Shown one piece after another: positions 26,201 to 38,023 of a stretch of DNA of 64,000 nucleotides. The DNA is from Trichinella spiralis (Eukaryota; Nematoda; Enoplea; Trichinellida; Trichinellidae): contig CM012954.1 of the NCBI GenBank assembly GCA_000181795.3, forward strand, positions 7,424,281 through 7,488,280. The letters run 5' to 3'. Made by a program: the position numbers and the translations under genes. Positions within the stretch are counted from its first letter, which is position 1. Every line of letters starts with the position of its first letter. Under the pieces are notes generated by a model, which searched no databases, was not told where the DNA came from, and was given only the letters and a program-made list of their open reading frames with translations.

Positions 26201-29200
26201 ATGATGTTTCTACTTAGTTGGAGGCAATCAAGTGACGCATCTCAGCTTGACGAATTCTCTTCACGAGCTCAAGGCAAGCTTTGGATCAACCAATTCGAAC
26301 AATTGTCCATTCAAAACTGACAAAGCGTATAGAGCCAATTGCTCAGGGGGTTGTGAGCCTGTCCATTGGCTTAGGAAACAGTAAACAAAAACGATTCATC
26401 CAGTCGTACACATCAGCTAACCATACTGCCAACAATCTCTGCTCTAGAAAAGTGGGCGTTGTTTACAATTACTAATAATCCATTTCGTGTCCAGAATTAT
26501 TGATTGACAGTCTTCCAGACAGATCGACTCAGTTCTTTCTGCATGTCCATCTCTCTGCAGTAGAACTTTGATTCAATTGTATTTTACCGATTGGTCAACT
26601 GTTGTTGTGAACCAATTTAGTCGAAATGTAATTGCACCACAGCAACAATGGTCATTTCACTCAACAATGGCATTTTTCCAATGACACTGATTAAACGAGT
26701 CGATAATAAATAATTATACACCACTCATTGAATGACCACTGGACATGCAAAGGTAAAAAGCCCGTCATGCTTGGAGAAGCGTAAAAGATGCCGTCGCTTC
26801 ATGTAACCCCTCTCTTTGCATACTGAATAAATATTATCGAAAACACTGGTCAGGCTAAGCGTCTGAATTCAGCTTGGCTTAGATTAATTAATGGAATGAC
26901 GCTTTCAATAAAACGTCGAAACAGTGCCTCTAGTGTCAAAACAAGAACTTCGGCAAACAATTTGGAGCAGATTTGATGGAGCGTCGACTTCTCGCATGGC
27001 AAAAGATCCGCTTAATTACAAAGAAAAAAGTTTCCAACTACTCTTCCCTACATTATGCCTATACATCCTGCCTGCACAGCGGCTGAATTTTCCAAAAAAA
27101 AATTCTTTTCACATCATTATTCTACTTTCACTACTTTTACCAACATTATTATACAATTAAGCTCTACAATTTTAGCTAAACCAATTTTTTCTTTCCTGTT
27201 TTTTTTGCTAAATTATTTCAGATTAAAATATTCAGACAAAACAATATACTGTTGTAGTAAGAAATTTGGCGGAAATTAATGGAGAAAATTCAAATGCAGC
27301 AAATTATACAATTGAAAAGAACAGAAAAATCAAATTCATAATAATGGATAATGAAATAGAAATTTGAATTTTTTAAAAAAGTGCAGTTGAATAGCACGCG
27401 TAGCGCACACATTTGAATAGCTCACAAAAAGAGCGGCCAGAAAGCATGAAAAGGTAGTCAACACAAAAATCAATTCATCTTAAGCTACATCAAGACAGCA
27501 CTTTATGCAAGTATGAAAAACATGAAAATATTATAAAATCAATAAATCACAAAGTGTAAATTAATAATCAGTTGGCCAAGATGAAATTTCCACACGCATT
27601 TTAAAAACACTCACAAGTTATAAAATTCGTGCACAATTATTTCAAACTTTTTACAGCCACTGTCAGAAAATTACGTGCACAGATTGATTCCTACACTTCC
27701 TCCTATAAAGCCGCTTGCCACAAATTTCTGTTACATTAAATTTCATCATTCGTCTGTTGTACAAATTCACACAATCACGGAAATGTAGTGTTCAGTTTTA
27801 CCAACATTTATTTATTCACTAAGCAATAAACTCAATTAGGCTCAAATACACTGAAGCAGTTTGCGCAGGCTCAGGACATTGCAACTAATCTATTGAAATT
27901 TTAATTAATCAAATTGACATCGTCTACATTATATCAGTAGATATTGTAAAAGAAAGACCTAAATTACAAATATCTCCAATCTTGCTGCACCCGGTGTTTT
28001 CTTCACTGAAATTGTTCAATGTGCAACTATAGCTGAGTGATATGTTTTCCAATTAATAGAAGCAACAACACAAGAACATCAACTACAGAAAAAAAGAAAT
28101 TACTCCCTTGCGTTGTATGGAATTCATGAAATATGCAAGCAATAAATACAATTTTAAAATGCAATACATTCTATAAATAAACTTCAATTAATTGCCCAAG
28201 TTCGAAAATAATATCAACCGATAAAATGATGCACATTTGAAACTTTATTCATTAAAAAAAGTCTCTTCATTGCAAAGTTACAACATCAGTGCTATTTTAT
28301 TTATTGTTTCCTGCAGACTCCAATGATGCCCGACTACCAAGACGTCACATTAAAACATTTTAGCAGAGCAAAAAAGTCTTAATGCATACTTAAAGACTTA
28401 TCCAATTGACTATTTGACGGCTTTTCAATAAATCACCTTAAGCAATTTGCCTCAGAATTTAAACTGCTGATAAAGAATGTCGAAAATCATAATATTTGCA
28501 TAATGCGACCCATGAACATATTTACCGCACTAAGTTAATAAAGTTAGTTGTATGAAAACTGCCGAATACTGTGCGCGTTAATTTTGCTGCAACTATGCAA
28601 AAGAAAATTTTTGAGAAAACCAGAAAAACATCAAAACCTAAGATTGAAAGCGTCAAAGTAAAACTCAATCCTGACAATCAAGCAAACAAGAAAACCGAAA
28701 ATATTCACTCAAAATTCATATTGCATTAAAGTGGAGATTTAAAAAAATAACATGAATTTGAATAATTTGGTTCAAAATAGTGAAAATTTGCTTACCTGAT
28801 TAAATGCAATTGTTGAAACAATTTGATCGAAGACATTCGACGAGTTTCAGCGCACATTTATAATAGTAGTGGTGGTAATCGTGAACTACCTGATCAATTT
28901 AATCACTTTTTCCATCAGCGACGTTGAACGCTGACCAATCAAACGCAAACTCTGCCTTGTCGTCATCGATCTTGCCCAAGATTACAAGCCACTGGTCACT
29001 GCTTATCTCAAATCAGCACCTACAACAAACACAGTCAATTATTACTCTTATTTAAAATTAATTCATTCTTCTGCATCAAAGTACAAATAATACAACCTTT
29101 TACAACAAACCTGTCGTCGTATCAAATTGCATCAACACCTAATACAATCAGTCAATTATAACGGTATTTGAAATTTCATCAAACGTGTCAACTGCTGACA

Positions 29201-30601
29201 GTGATTTGAAAATTCAACATAGTCAATAAATAATATGACTTATTTATTCATTGAATACGTCAAATATCAGGTAAAAAAAGTGACAACAGGTGAAAGTTCG
29301 CGATGGCAAAAATCGTGGAAAATTATTATTATTATTATTAACAAAAAACTTACATATTTAATAATACCAGTGATTAAATGACAGTACTGACGTTGAAACA
29401 AAACGGAAGCAACAGTTTATCAAAAACATAAAAAAGCAAATTTGAGCGGCAATTTTTGAAACAGAGACAATCAATTACAAAAAGTTGTCAAAATGATCTT
29501 CAAGTTTCAAAAATTCAAAACAAAATTTGAAATCATTTGAAAAAGATGGTCAATCAAAATAATTATTAAATTCTACATTTTTTCATGTTAATTAATGTGA
29601 TATTTCCCACTTCATTATTAAAAAGTTTACAAATTTTAAAATAGTATGCTTCGCAGTGGTTAACTGAAAATCATCATTTCAAAATTTCACTAGATAATTT
29701 GACTGAAAAAAATAAAATTGATACTGAATAAATTGTCACAATTTTCAATTATTTGGCCATTATGAAAAAACAATTGAATAATTGTTTAAAAAAATCGTAA
29801 CTTATGCAAATTTCAAATAAGAATTTCATAAATTTATCAAATAGTGACTTACTGTATCGATAAAATTCAATTTTAATTAATACAGCATGCAATTCCACAT
29901 TTTACAACTTGAAATACTATAATTAAACTGAACTTGACTAATTATAAAATAACTTTAAATATCCACGTTTATTTTTGTAAATGAATAAAACATTATCTAA
30001 TCGTCAACCAAAATGACATCGGCTAAAATTAAATTTTCTCCATAAATACATCACTATTTGAATGTTTTCATGTATTAATTAAAACAGTTGTCGGCAATTT
30101 CTTTGATACATACTATTAGCACACATTTTTCAATATTTTGCAGGTATTCCTGGAACAGTTAAAATAAAAAGCAGCATTAATACAAGCACAAAAATCACAA
30201 TTACGGAACGATGAATATAAATTATCTATCATTAGGGTGCAATAATAAGCGAATAAATTACAAATTAACCCGTTGCCATGTCCAATGCGCTGTGATCGGC
30301 CTGCTGAAACTGACACGCCAACAGCAAAATCTAAATTTAAACTAACTTAATCAGCACGAAGATCAATATGATCTGCTTTGAAAGAATAAGCGTGCAATAA
30401 AATATGAACTCTATCCGAAGACTGACGAAATACTGCTTCTTTTTTTAACACGAAATAACGCATTTCAAATATTTTTAACTATTGAACATTTAAATACAAT
30501 TAACTTGCAATAAGACTGACTATTCAAAAGATAATATTTTTTCCTTCATACCTACTTCATTTTGCGTGCCAGATCAACACATCAGGTAACAAACTGCAGC
30601 A

Positions 30602-31024
30602 TTATCTTTTGAAAGCAACAGTGAGCTGATCAACTTGAGTAATAAATAAGCTCCTAAAAAACTGTGAAAAGAATTCTCGCAAAAGTATAAGAAAACTTAC
30701 TCAGAACCGTGTTCTAGTAGCACTTTCGGTTTATCTCCGTTGTTTGGATCTAATGTGCAGGCAAGGTGATACAGACGAGTAATTTCTGCTGTGTTTTTGT
30801 TAGTTAAATCTCCATTAGCTAAACATGTGAAAAGTTAGAAAAAAAGAAAAAACAGTCTGATATTCACCAATTACCAGCGACACATAAACCTTGCTGATCC
30901 GCGCAAAGGCAACCAGTGATGCCATGGCTTCCACAACTAATGTATAAAAATGAAAAATAAAATATTTTAATCACAGATTTATTACTTACATTTCCGAAAA
31001 TTTTTCCAAAAATAGTTTCTCCAT
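30602..31024 (-). CDS. LAMTOR5: Ragulator complex protein LAMTOR5 (HBXIP homologue), 4 exons, 88 aa
   Basis: Four short exons join in phase: 31024-30990, 30936-30875, 30818-30701 and 30653-30602, with introns of 53, 56 and 47 bp and GT/AG borders throughout. The product is 88 residues; human LAMTOR5 has 91. Recognisable blocks in order: MEKLFLEKFSEI at the amino end; HGITGCLCADQQGL, matching the family's GVLCTDSQGL strand; NGDLTNKNTAEITRLYHLAC, matching the GTLSDEHAG...AQQAAKL helix; and a carboxyl end SLFITQVDQLTVAFKR, matching IMIQKHDGITVAVHK. This is the roadblock/longin fold. In animals LAMTOR5 is one of five Ragulator subunits that anchor Rag GTPases on the lysosome so that mTORC1 senses amino acids. 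The gene is divergent from DAD1, with 683 bp between their starts that must hold both promoters. No exon is long enough to be noticed alone, so automated annotation could miss it. Confidence 0.92.
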
Positions 31025-31707
31025 ACTTGAACTAGAAATAGAAAAAGTTAAACGTATTATTTACATTCATTATCGAACAACTTCTTCTGATGAAGCATTT
31101 CATTCCATCCTAACTAACAAAAACAAACTATGCACATTTTTGCTCTTGTTAATGAAAAATTTCTGAAAAACAAAAAATATTTTCCTAATTTCTGACGCAA
31201 TAATTAATCATAACACATCTTTATCAAGCAGATGAATTGACGTTGCATTGACGAAATTTTTCGAATTCAGTAAAAAAACTTTTATAATTCAAAATTATTT
31301 TTCTTGAACGTAAATAATCACACAAATCATCACGAAAAAGCAAAATGATTACAAATTAACAAATTACTCTGTTTCATCTCTTATATTACTGTAAATCAAC
31401 AGCATAAGAATATATTGAAAATCAAGAATTAATCACCAATAATTTAAATTATTCGTATTTCTAATTCAAATTACATAAATAAATAAATAAATAAAAATAA
31501 ATAAATATATAAATATATATATACATATATATTTGTATATTTTCAAAATTTGTGGTTATGTAAGATAACGGTTACTACTTTGATCTTGATTACATCTTAC
31601 TGTAAATTATTGTTACGAGTCATAAAGTAAATTTTGTGGCAAATTTTTAAATTCGCCTAGCATTATTGAAAAAATCGCAAAACTTATTCCTACTTTTTAT
31701 AGGTAAA
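31025..31707. promoter_or_regulatory. Shared intergenic region between divergent LAMTOR5 and DAD1
   Basis: 683 bp separate the two start codons. The stretch is AT-rich and contains an (AATA)n/(AT)n repeat at 31474-31538. An acceptor-like TTTTTATAG ends 5 bases before the DAD1 ATG, so DAD1 may be cis- or trans-spliced just upstream of its start. Confidence 0.45.
31474..31538. repeat. (AAAT)n / (AT)n compound repeat
   Basis: Tandem tetranucleotides grading into alternating AT, between two divergent genes. Confidence 0.9.
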
Positions 31708-32043
31708 ATGCAGTTTCTGCCCGTAGTAAAAAGCCTTTTAACAGAATACAAGAAGTCGACGCCGATACGTTTGAAACTGATCGATGCGTACATGTTATGT
31801 ATTTTATGGACTGGCATTATCCAGTTTATATATTGCTGCATTGTGGGCACATTTCCATTTAACAGCTTCTTGGCTGGTTTCATTTCCTGCGTAGCATCGT
31901 TTGTGCTTGCATGTTCGTTAAGAATCCAAGTGAATCCACAGAACAGGCAGCAGTTTCCTGGAATCAGTCAAGAAAGAGCATTCGCGGATTTTATTTTTGC
32001 ACATGTTATCTTACATTTGGTGGTAATCAACTTTATTGGCTGA
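31708..32043 (+). CDS. DAD1: DAD1, subunit of the oligosaccharyltransferase complex
   Basis: 111 residues in one coding exon, against 113 in human DAD1 (yeast Ost2). It is a small ER membrane subunit of the complex that transfers the lipid-linked glycan to asparagines of nascent proteins. Diagnostic blocks: [17 protein letters not shown] (17-33), [17 protein letters not shown] (46-62), LRIQVNPQN (70-78), and the carboxyl end [20 protein letters not shown] followed by VVINFIG. Three hydrophobic segments lie at about 27-48, 52-72 and 92-110. I chose the ATG at 31708 because homologues begin there; an in-frame Met 14 codons upstream gives an extension that the family lacks, and TTTTTATAG just before 31708 looks like a splice acceptor. 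The gene lies tail-to-tail with ABHD5, 236 bp between stop codons. Confidence 0.98.
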   Translation: MQFLPVVKSLLTEYKKSTPIRLKLIDAYMLCILWTGIIQFIYCCIVGTFPFNSFLAGFISCVASFVLACSLRIQVNPQNRQQFPGISQERAFADFIFAHVILHLVVINFIG

Positions 32044-32177
32044 TACCAGTCGATAGGTCTTTGGTAATATGTGTGCTTTCTTAAAGCTTTGGCGAATTAA
32101 AACGAAGAATATACTTTGTTACACTTGTTGTGTACTTTTATGTTTTCCCTATTACTTTTATGGACTCTTTCAACAGT

Positions 32178-32183
32178 TTTATT
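32178..32183 (-). terminator. Poly(A) signal AATAAA of the ABHD5-like gene
   Basis: AATAAA on the minus strand about 100 bp past the ABHD5 stop codon, inside the short spacer shared with DAD1. Confidence 0.45.
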
Positions 32184-32279
32184 TCAGTTAACAGCGATCA
32201 GTAACATGCGGCATGAAACAAACAAACAATGATAATTACACAAAACGTTCAACCTATAATAATTGAAAATTTGTGAGAT

Positions 32280-33778
32280 CTATTCAACGCAAGACTGCAC
32301 TAGCTCGTTGAATGCACACGGTTGATCTGCATAAACGTGATGACCCGCAGCACGTACAATCTAAACAAAGATTTTTAGTACTGATAGATGTGTAGATTTT
32401 TCAAATCTGCTGGCATACTTCAACTCGAACTGAAGTTTTGTTGCTCAACAATTTTTGGATAGTAATTCCAGGTTTTTGGTCAACCCATGAACGACTTCCA
32501 TGTCTAAGTTATAATATTGTATTTTCAAATACAATTTTCACAGCTTTTACAAATATGATTTCTTACATAAATGTGATTGGTATATTTCGGGACATCAATG
32601 GAAGACGCTTGACCATTGGTCGTTTGGCCCATCCAAAAGGAACAGATATTGATCGAAATGCCGATTCACCACTGAAAATAAAATTTCAATGTGCAGTGCA
32701 AAAATGAAATTAAGAAATAAATATTCACGTTGGTTCGGGCATGTTGATGAGATATAAATAACTGTAAAGCAATCGCTGCATTTTTTCATGTTCAAAATAC
32801 TTTGTTCCTATGTCTGGCCGTAGTTTGCGAATGAGAGACGGAGCTAAAAATCAAAATCATGTTAAATATTCACATAAAAATTTCAGCAGTATTCACCTGC
32901 AGGACCAACTAAACGAATAAGTGACAACGGATTGCACGAGTTGAAAAATCCTGTTATAGAACTTATCCACATTGGTGTAGAGTTTGATGATTCCCGTTCG
33001 TCAGGTTTTTCAGCAAAGCCCCAAGGATCAACTAACAGCAAGTGGTTTACGTGGGTTGGATATTCAAGAACATAAGCAGCAGCTAGATATCCACCTGCAA
33101 TAAGCAAAGCGCTATCAAGCATTCATCAGATTCAAACAATGACTGATGAGAAAATGTTAAACATTATTCTATTATAATACCAAAAGCATGACCCAATAGA
33201 TAAAAATTTTTCAGTTTCATAAAACGTCTCCAATCTTCAATAGATTTAATCCACATATTTTCTGCTGCGACACTGTCTTGAGAAAATTGGATTCGACTTG
33301 AACGACCAAAACCTGCAAGTTGAAAAATATTTTACCCATTCCTAAAATGAAATAAACCTTTACCAAGCAAGTCTAACGAATAAACAACCCGTTTTTCGGA
33401 AAGAGCTTCAAAATTTTTCAGCCACATCACTGAACCACTACCAAAGCCGTGTAAAAGTACCATGGGAGGACGAGCAAAATAATCGTGATCCGCTTCATTT
33501 TTACAAACGGTCACTGTCCAAAGATGAGCCTGGCCATCAAGAACTGGTATAAACTGACATCTGACAGAAGCATTTAATTCTGAGTACAAAAAAAGTACAA
33601 CATTAAATTTGCATGAGAAAATTACTTCGAAACCAAAAATTAATAAATCCTAACCAGTATAAAGTCGAGCTTCAATATTTTCTAAAGTATTGCTAACCAT
33701 ACCGTTCAACAGCATATCAGTGACGTAACGAAAATAATTATAACTGTTCAAAATCAAATTCAAGTTAAAGAACTGCAT
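32280..33778 (-). CDS. ABHD5: ABHD5/CGI-58-like alpha/beta-hydrolase-fold protein, 8 exons, 351 aa, nucleophile replaced by Ala
   Basis: Eight exons keep frame across seven GT/AG introns of 51-86 bp: 33778-33655, 33579-33364, 33312-33181, 33094-32897, 32843-32729, 32671-32567, 32503-32419 and 32360-32280. The 75-bp first intron begins GTTAGG. The product has 351 residues (human ABHD5 349, ABHD4 342). Landmarks: oxyanion HGFG (85-88), LLGFGRSSR (112-120), nucleophile elbow GHAFGG (154-159), VDPWGF, FGWAKRPM, catalytic-Asp region RSWVDQ (Asp305), and the closing HHVYADQP (332-339) with the HxxxxD motif. In animals CGI-58 sits on lipid droplets and activates the triglyceride lipase ATGL; vertebrate ABHD5 has Asn at the nucleophile position and ABHD4 has Ser. 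Here it is Ala156, so ordinary serine hydrolysis is not expected and the co-activator role is the likelier one (inference). The first ATG is least certain: TTTATGCAG there also resembles an acceptor, and Met22 or Met27 could start the protein. Confidence 0.95.
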
Positions 33779-34294
33779 AAATTCAAAGAATCATCTAAAC
33801 TATCGCCATATCCAACTTGCTTGTTTGCCAACGAATTTTGCTTCATACAGTAAACAAATTAAATTACTGATAAGTAAGCATCAATAGATTAGCAATTATT
33901 ACACACGCTAATAATCAGTCAGGCATAAGATAGAACGCAGAGCCTATAATTTAAATCTGAAATTTTACAAAAATATTAAATTTCCACGAATTATCATAGA
34001 ACTAAGGCGCGTCCATCACTTGGAAGGCATGAATAACAGTAAATTAAATTAGATTTGCCTAAATCTGACTAGAATACTAAAAAATTATTAAGGAAACGAA
34101 ATAATAAATCAAGAAGCATTTTTTTTCTTCGACTTTTCTCAACAATAATAGTTTTTGCATCAAGCATGACTTACTTTATTGTTCAACTGATGATAGAAAA
34201 GGTTCATGTGTTATGTTTATGCATATGAATATTAAAATCTTCTATTTGCAGAAATTGTTCTGAACTAAAAGCAGAGTTCATAATAAATAAATAA

Positions 34295-34335
<41 letters not shown>

Positions 34336-34528
34336 TTTTGTAAAAAAAAATTCAATATTTCATGGAACATGATCTTTATGCTTTTATAATAGAAATTTGT
34401 CAAATAAACATTCAACAAGGACATGTTGAATGTAAAGTTGACTTTTTGAGGACATTATTTTTCGTGAATGAATCAAACTGATGAAGTGGAACTGTTTTGG
34501 CAGAGTACGCCATTTATTATTATACTTA
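33779..34528. other. Intergenic, upstream of ABHD5
   Basis: AT-rich sequence with no coding signal apart from a 17-codon open stretch beginning at an ATG near 33846 on the minus strand, which could be 5' untranslated sequence of ABHD5. It ends in a long AT repeat (34281-34334). Confidence 0.5.
34281..34334. repeat. (AAAT)n-(AT)n repeat
   Basis: Four or so AAAT units followed by roughly twenty AT units. Confidence 0.95.
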
Positions 34529-34907
34529 TTAACTATTCAAGCTGAAACGATTATCTCTAGGGAGACTTCCGGTTGTCACATTGTCCTGCTGTGAATCCTT
34601 GGTGAAAACAGTAGGTAAACGCCGACTAGCATCGATGATAGCCAGTAGGTGGACGAGGTGACACTGATTGTTCCTCATGTTTAGAAATGAGGGAAAAAAT
34701 GGACGTTTTGCTCCACCTGTGCTGTCTGCCAGTGCAGGAGACAAACGGTCCTGCTGCAGTGGCCAATATTCTAGCATTGCTAACGTTGGCGGTCAATCAG
34801 AGCCCATTTACAATCAGAGAAGTGCACGTCCGCCAATGACCTATGGGAAAGTGCATAAATGGAGAGGTCGAAGCGGTAAATACTGCTCCAAACCAGTGCT
34901 AGATTAA
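34529..34907. other. GC-richer patch open on both strands, possible exon(s)
   Basis: About 380 bases with gene-like composition between AT-rich flanks. On the minus strand an 82-codon frame (34777-34529) ends FTKDSQQDNVTTGSLPRDN...SLNS then stop. On the plus strand a frame from an acceptor-like TTCCTCATGTTTAG (ending 34682) runs to a stop at 34907 and ends YGKVHKWRGRSGKYC...LD; a second plus frame (from 34685) is also open for about 50 codons. I recognise no family in any of them. The minus frame and the first plus frame both look disordered and polar. One may be a last exon, or the patch may be regulatory. Strand and frame cannot be decided by eye. Confidence 0.3.
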
Positions 34908-36790
34908 ATCAGCTGCACAGAGCTGAATGCACGTCAGTGAATTGTTTTTTGTCACAAATTTCAGTTTTACAACATTTTCACTTGTGTACTTGATTTTTAT
35001 TTGATTAATACTTTATACTTGTAGTGAACTGCTTAGAGTGCACAAATAAGTAAGCTTATTAACTATTAATACAGTACAATTTTATTTCTAATTTTCAATA
35101 ATAATAAAAAATGATAATTTCCCAACTAGCTTTACGCAAAGAACATATCACATTGTTAGCTTTCAAAGCATCTGTTAAAAATTTTATAAAATATTACAGT
35201 ATTTGCAGAGAGGAGTATTCAATTTTTGTAAAAAGAATAATAATTTTAAAACTAATGCTTATCATTTACACAACAATGATTTTGATTGATTTCAACAAAG
35301 TGGATAAATTAAATTTCAGCAAATAATCTTTGAAAAAAAAGGAAAACAACTTCAAATGGAAGCAAATATTTGCCTACATAAACTGTGTTAAAATTATTCA
35401 TCAGTGGTAAAATAAAAGCAAACACGATGAGAATTCATTTGCTCAAGCAGACAACCATATTAATAGAAAGCAAATTCATCAGTTCGCCTATTTGAAAATT
35501 AATTAGTTTTTAATAATGCTGCATTTTTGATAATATTTGCTGTGAAATTCCAAATTCTATTTATTATATCCATAAATTGCAGTGTGCACAAGCTTTTAAA
35601 AGTGAAAACTTTTCACTCGGCAATCTTGGCTCCAAGTGCAAGCTCATTTTCAGCAACTTGTTTTGCTCGAATCAATTAGCACTGCAAAGTGTTGCTTCAG
35701 CATCAGAAGTGCTTGAACATGAGGAACAATTTGTTTGAATAAGCAATTGGATAAGCTCCGGATTAGCAGGCAATTATTAAGTCATTAGTTTTAAATAATT
35801 TGACTTGGTTAAGGGTGAAAATTATTATAAAATTATTACACTTGTTAATTTTTTAACAATTGTAATATACATACAGTATGGGCATAGTTGACAGTTATTG
35901 TGGGGCTGGGAGTGGAATATCATTGCACACAGTAAGCATAAAATGTGGATGGGTTCAATATTAGATTAAAAAAGACCATGCTTAAATTAACAACGTTGAG
36001 TATTTTTTTCACCAACTACACCAAATTATCGTCTATTTTTAACATCTACAGTTGATTAGATCAAAAATGCATTTTCATTTGCATGAATTGCAACTGCAAT
36101 CCGAAGCGATCAAAAGGATCAAGCATTCATCATTTTATAATTCGGTGATAAATGTTTAATGAATGGCATTTTTACTCGTCTATTTTTCAAATAAACAATT
36201 AAAAATTGTCAATATGAAAAGTGAATGAGAAGAAGAGTGGAGAAAAAAAAATTAACTCGTTCACGAACAATGGAATGAGCAGGTGAACAGGGGTGTAATG
36301 GTAATAATTGAACGAACAATTGCCAAATGAGTATACTACGGTGGGATGGACGGAGGGAGGGACGGTTGAAAAGAAACCGTTTCACTTGCAAGCGGTACCA
36401 GTGGGGGCAGTTTGATTGAAGACAATTATTACAATCTCAGCCTGTGTGTTTATAGATTGGACGATTGAACGTCCGCTTACAATTGTCATTATTATCTTCC
36501 AACTGGCTAGTTGGCAGCGGAATGGCAGGCGTATATACAGGTCATCTTCGCCTTGGGGAATTATTAAGCCGTATTTGATGACCTATTCACAAAGCTATTA
36601 CTTACGATTATACAATTGAAAATGATGTGCGATTTCCTTCATGCCACGGAAAATTGTTTTTAATTGTCATGTAATTTTAATTTTTTTTCCTTAACTTTTC
36701 TATTCAGAAACTTGTCCAACGCCGTGCATTTATTCGTCTTCGATTGAACATTAAATAAAAAGTAGCAGAATTGAAAAGATAGCAACGAAC

Positions 36791-36811
36791 AGCAACAACA
36801 ACAACAACAGC
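36791..36811. repeat. (CAA)n microsatellite
   Basis: About six tandem copies of a trinucleotide. Confidence 0.85.
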
Positions 36812-38023
36812 ATAGCAAACTTGAAAATGCACAATTGTATCTATGCTTTTTCATTTACAAAATTATGCATTTGGTCATTTTGTATAGTGAAAGTAGTTCA
36901 CGAAAAAAAATTATCATAAAACATTCCAACCTTGACAGGGTGCAAAATTAGTTAGAACTTTATTTAAAGCTATGTTTCATTATCCGATTTGCACATATAT
37001 AAATATTTATTCATCACTTATTAATTTACTGTAGTCAACTTCTACTACTTCATTTTATCCGTTTGTCTATTTCTGGGACAGTTTTTGCTACTTACTTTTC
37101 TCTCGAGATATTACACTTATCAGTATTTTTTGAGTAGATAATTTTATGTATTTGTCTTTTGTATTTGTAATAATATACACTGTTTGTGAATTACTTTTGA
37201 AAAGTTTAAATAAGGAAAAATGGACAATTGTTATTCATGCACAAATGAAAATTGACACCAGTTTACAACAAGAAAATCGTCATGCTAACTATCTCGGTCG
37301 TGTAGTAACAATAAAATCAACAATGCTCATGATAATAGTGGTAAAGATCAAACTGAAATCAGTTAAATTAGTCGTTTTATACTTTTTCATTTCAAAGTAT
37401 AATAATGCTAATGGACGAAACAGCTGGTGCGAATGTTCGTTTGCCAAACAAGTTGCTTAACATTGTAGCACAGCAGCAATGCGACAGTTGTTTATTCTGC
37501 ACTGCAGCTAACATTTAAGCAACAAGTAGGTAAATTCAAATGGACCAGAGTTTTGGAAAATAAACTACATACAGTCCGATTGCATGAATCCTCAGCCAGT
37601 CGGTTGCAAACTCAAAAATCACATTAAACAAAAATTGATGAAATGAAATGAACGAAGAACGAAGGAAATACATGCAGTCATATACATTAGTATATTGTCA
37701 CATTCAATTATTTGCATACACAAATGTATGTAAATAGTTGTGATGGTTGAAAGTGATTTGAATCAGACGAATTTCATATGCAGCCGATTTTGTCGCGTTG
37801 TTGGCTGAATATACACACGAACGATTGCAACCTTTGTTCAAGCTTGATTTTGCAGACAGTAAGCTTTCCAGCGGAGTGGAAAAGCTAACGAATTTGTTTG
37901 AATTTCCATGCTAAATGTCTTGTTTGTTAACTATTTCAATGATTATTAATAATAATTGTTTAAAAAGGAAAGTGTTTATTACAGTATTGATTTTTTTAAT
38001 AAACATTCATCATTTCTTTGATT

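Larger units (their letters stand above)
7493..30601. other. 23-kb gene desert
   Basis: Mostly AT-rich sequence with poly-A/T runs and simple repeats and no recognisable protein-coding gene. Somewhat more GC-rich patches, which could be regulatory or 5' exons, stand out at about 9110-9480, 14285-14400, 20080-20285, 21770-21980, 23340-23580, 25985-26560 and 28860-29010. Open frames of up to 134 codons occur (20685-21089 minus, 19686-20066 plus), but they have background composition and no domain signature. A short MTHFSD-like peptide at 26930-27010 and a promoter-like site at 28.8-28.95 kb are reported as findings. Confidence 0.6.

Noticed and set aside
30265-30330. Possible short last exon on the minus strand ending ADHSALDMATG
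   Set aside because: An acceptor precedes it, but no upstream exon joins in this frame and LAMTOR5 already has a matching last exon at 30653-30602.
31666-31707. 14-residue amino-terminal extension of DAD1
   Set aside because: Homologues start at the residue encoded from 31708, and the extension contains an acceptor-like TTTTTATAG.
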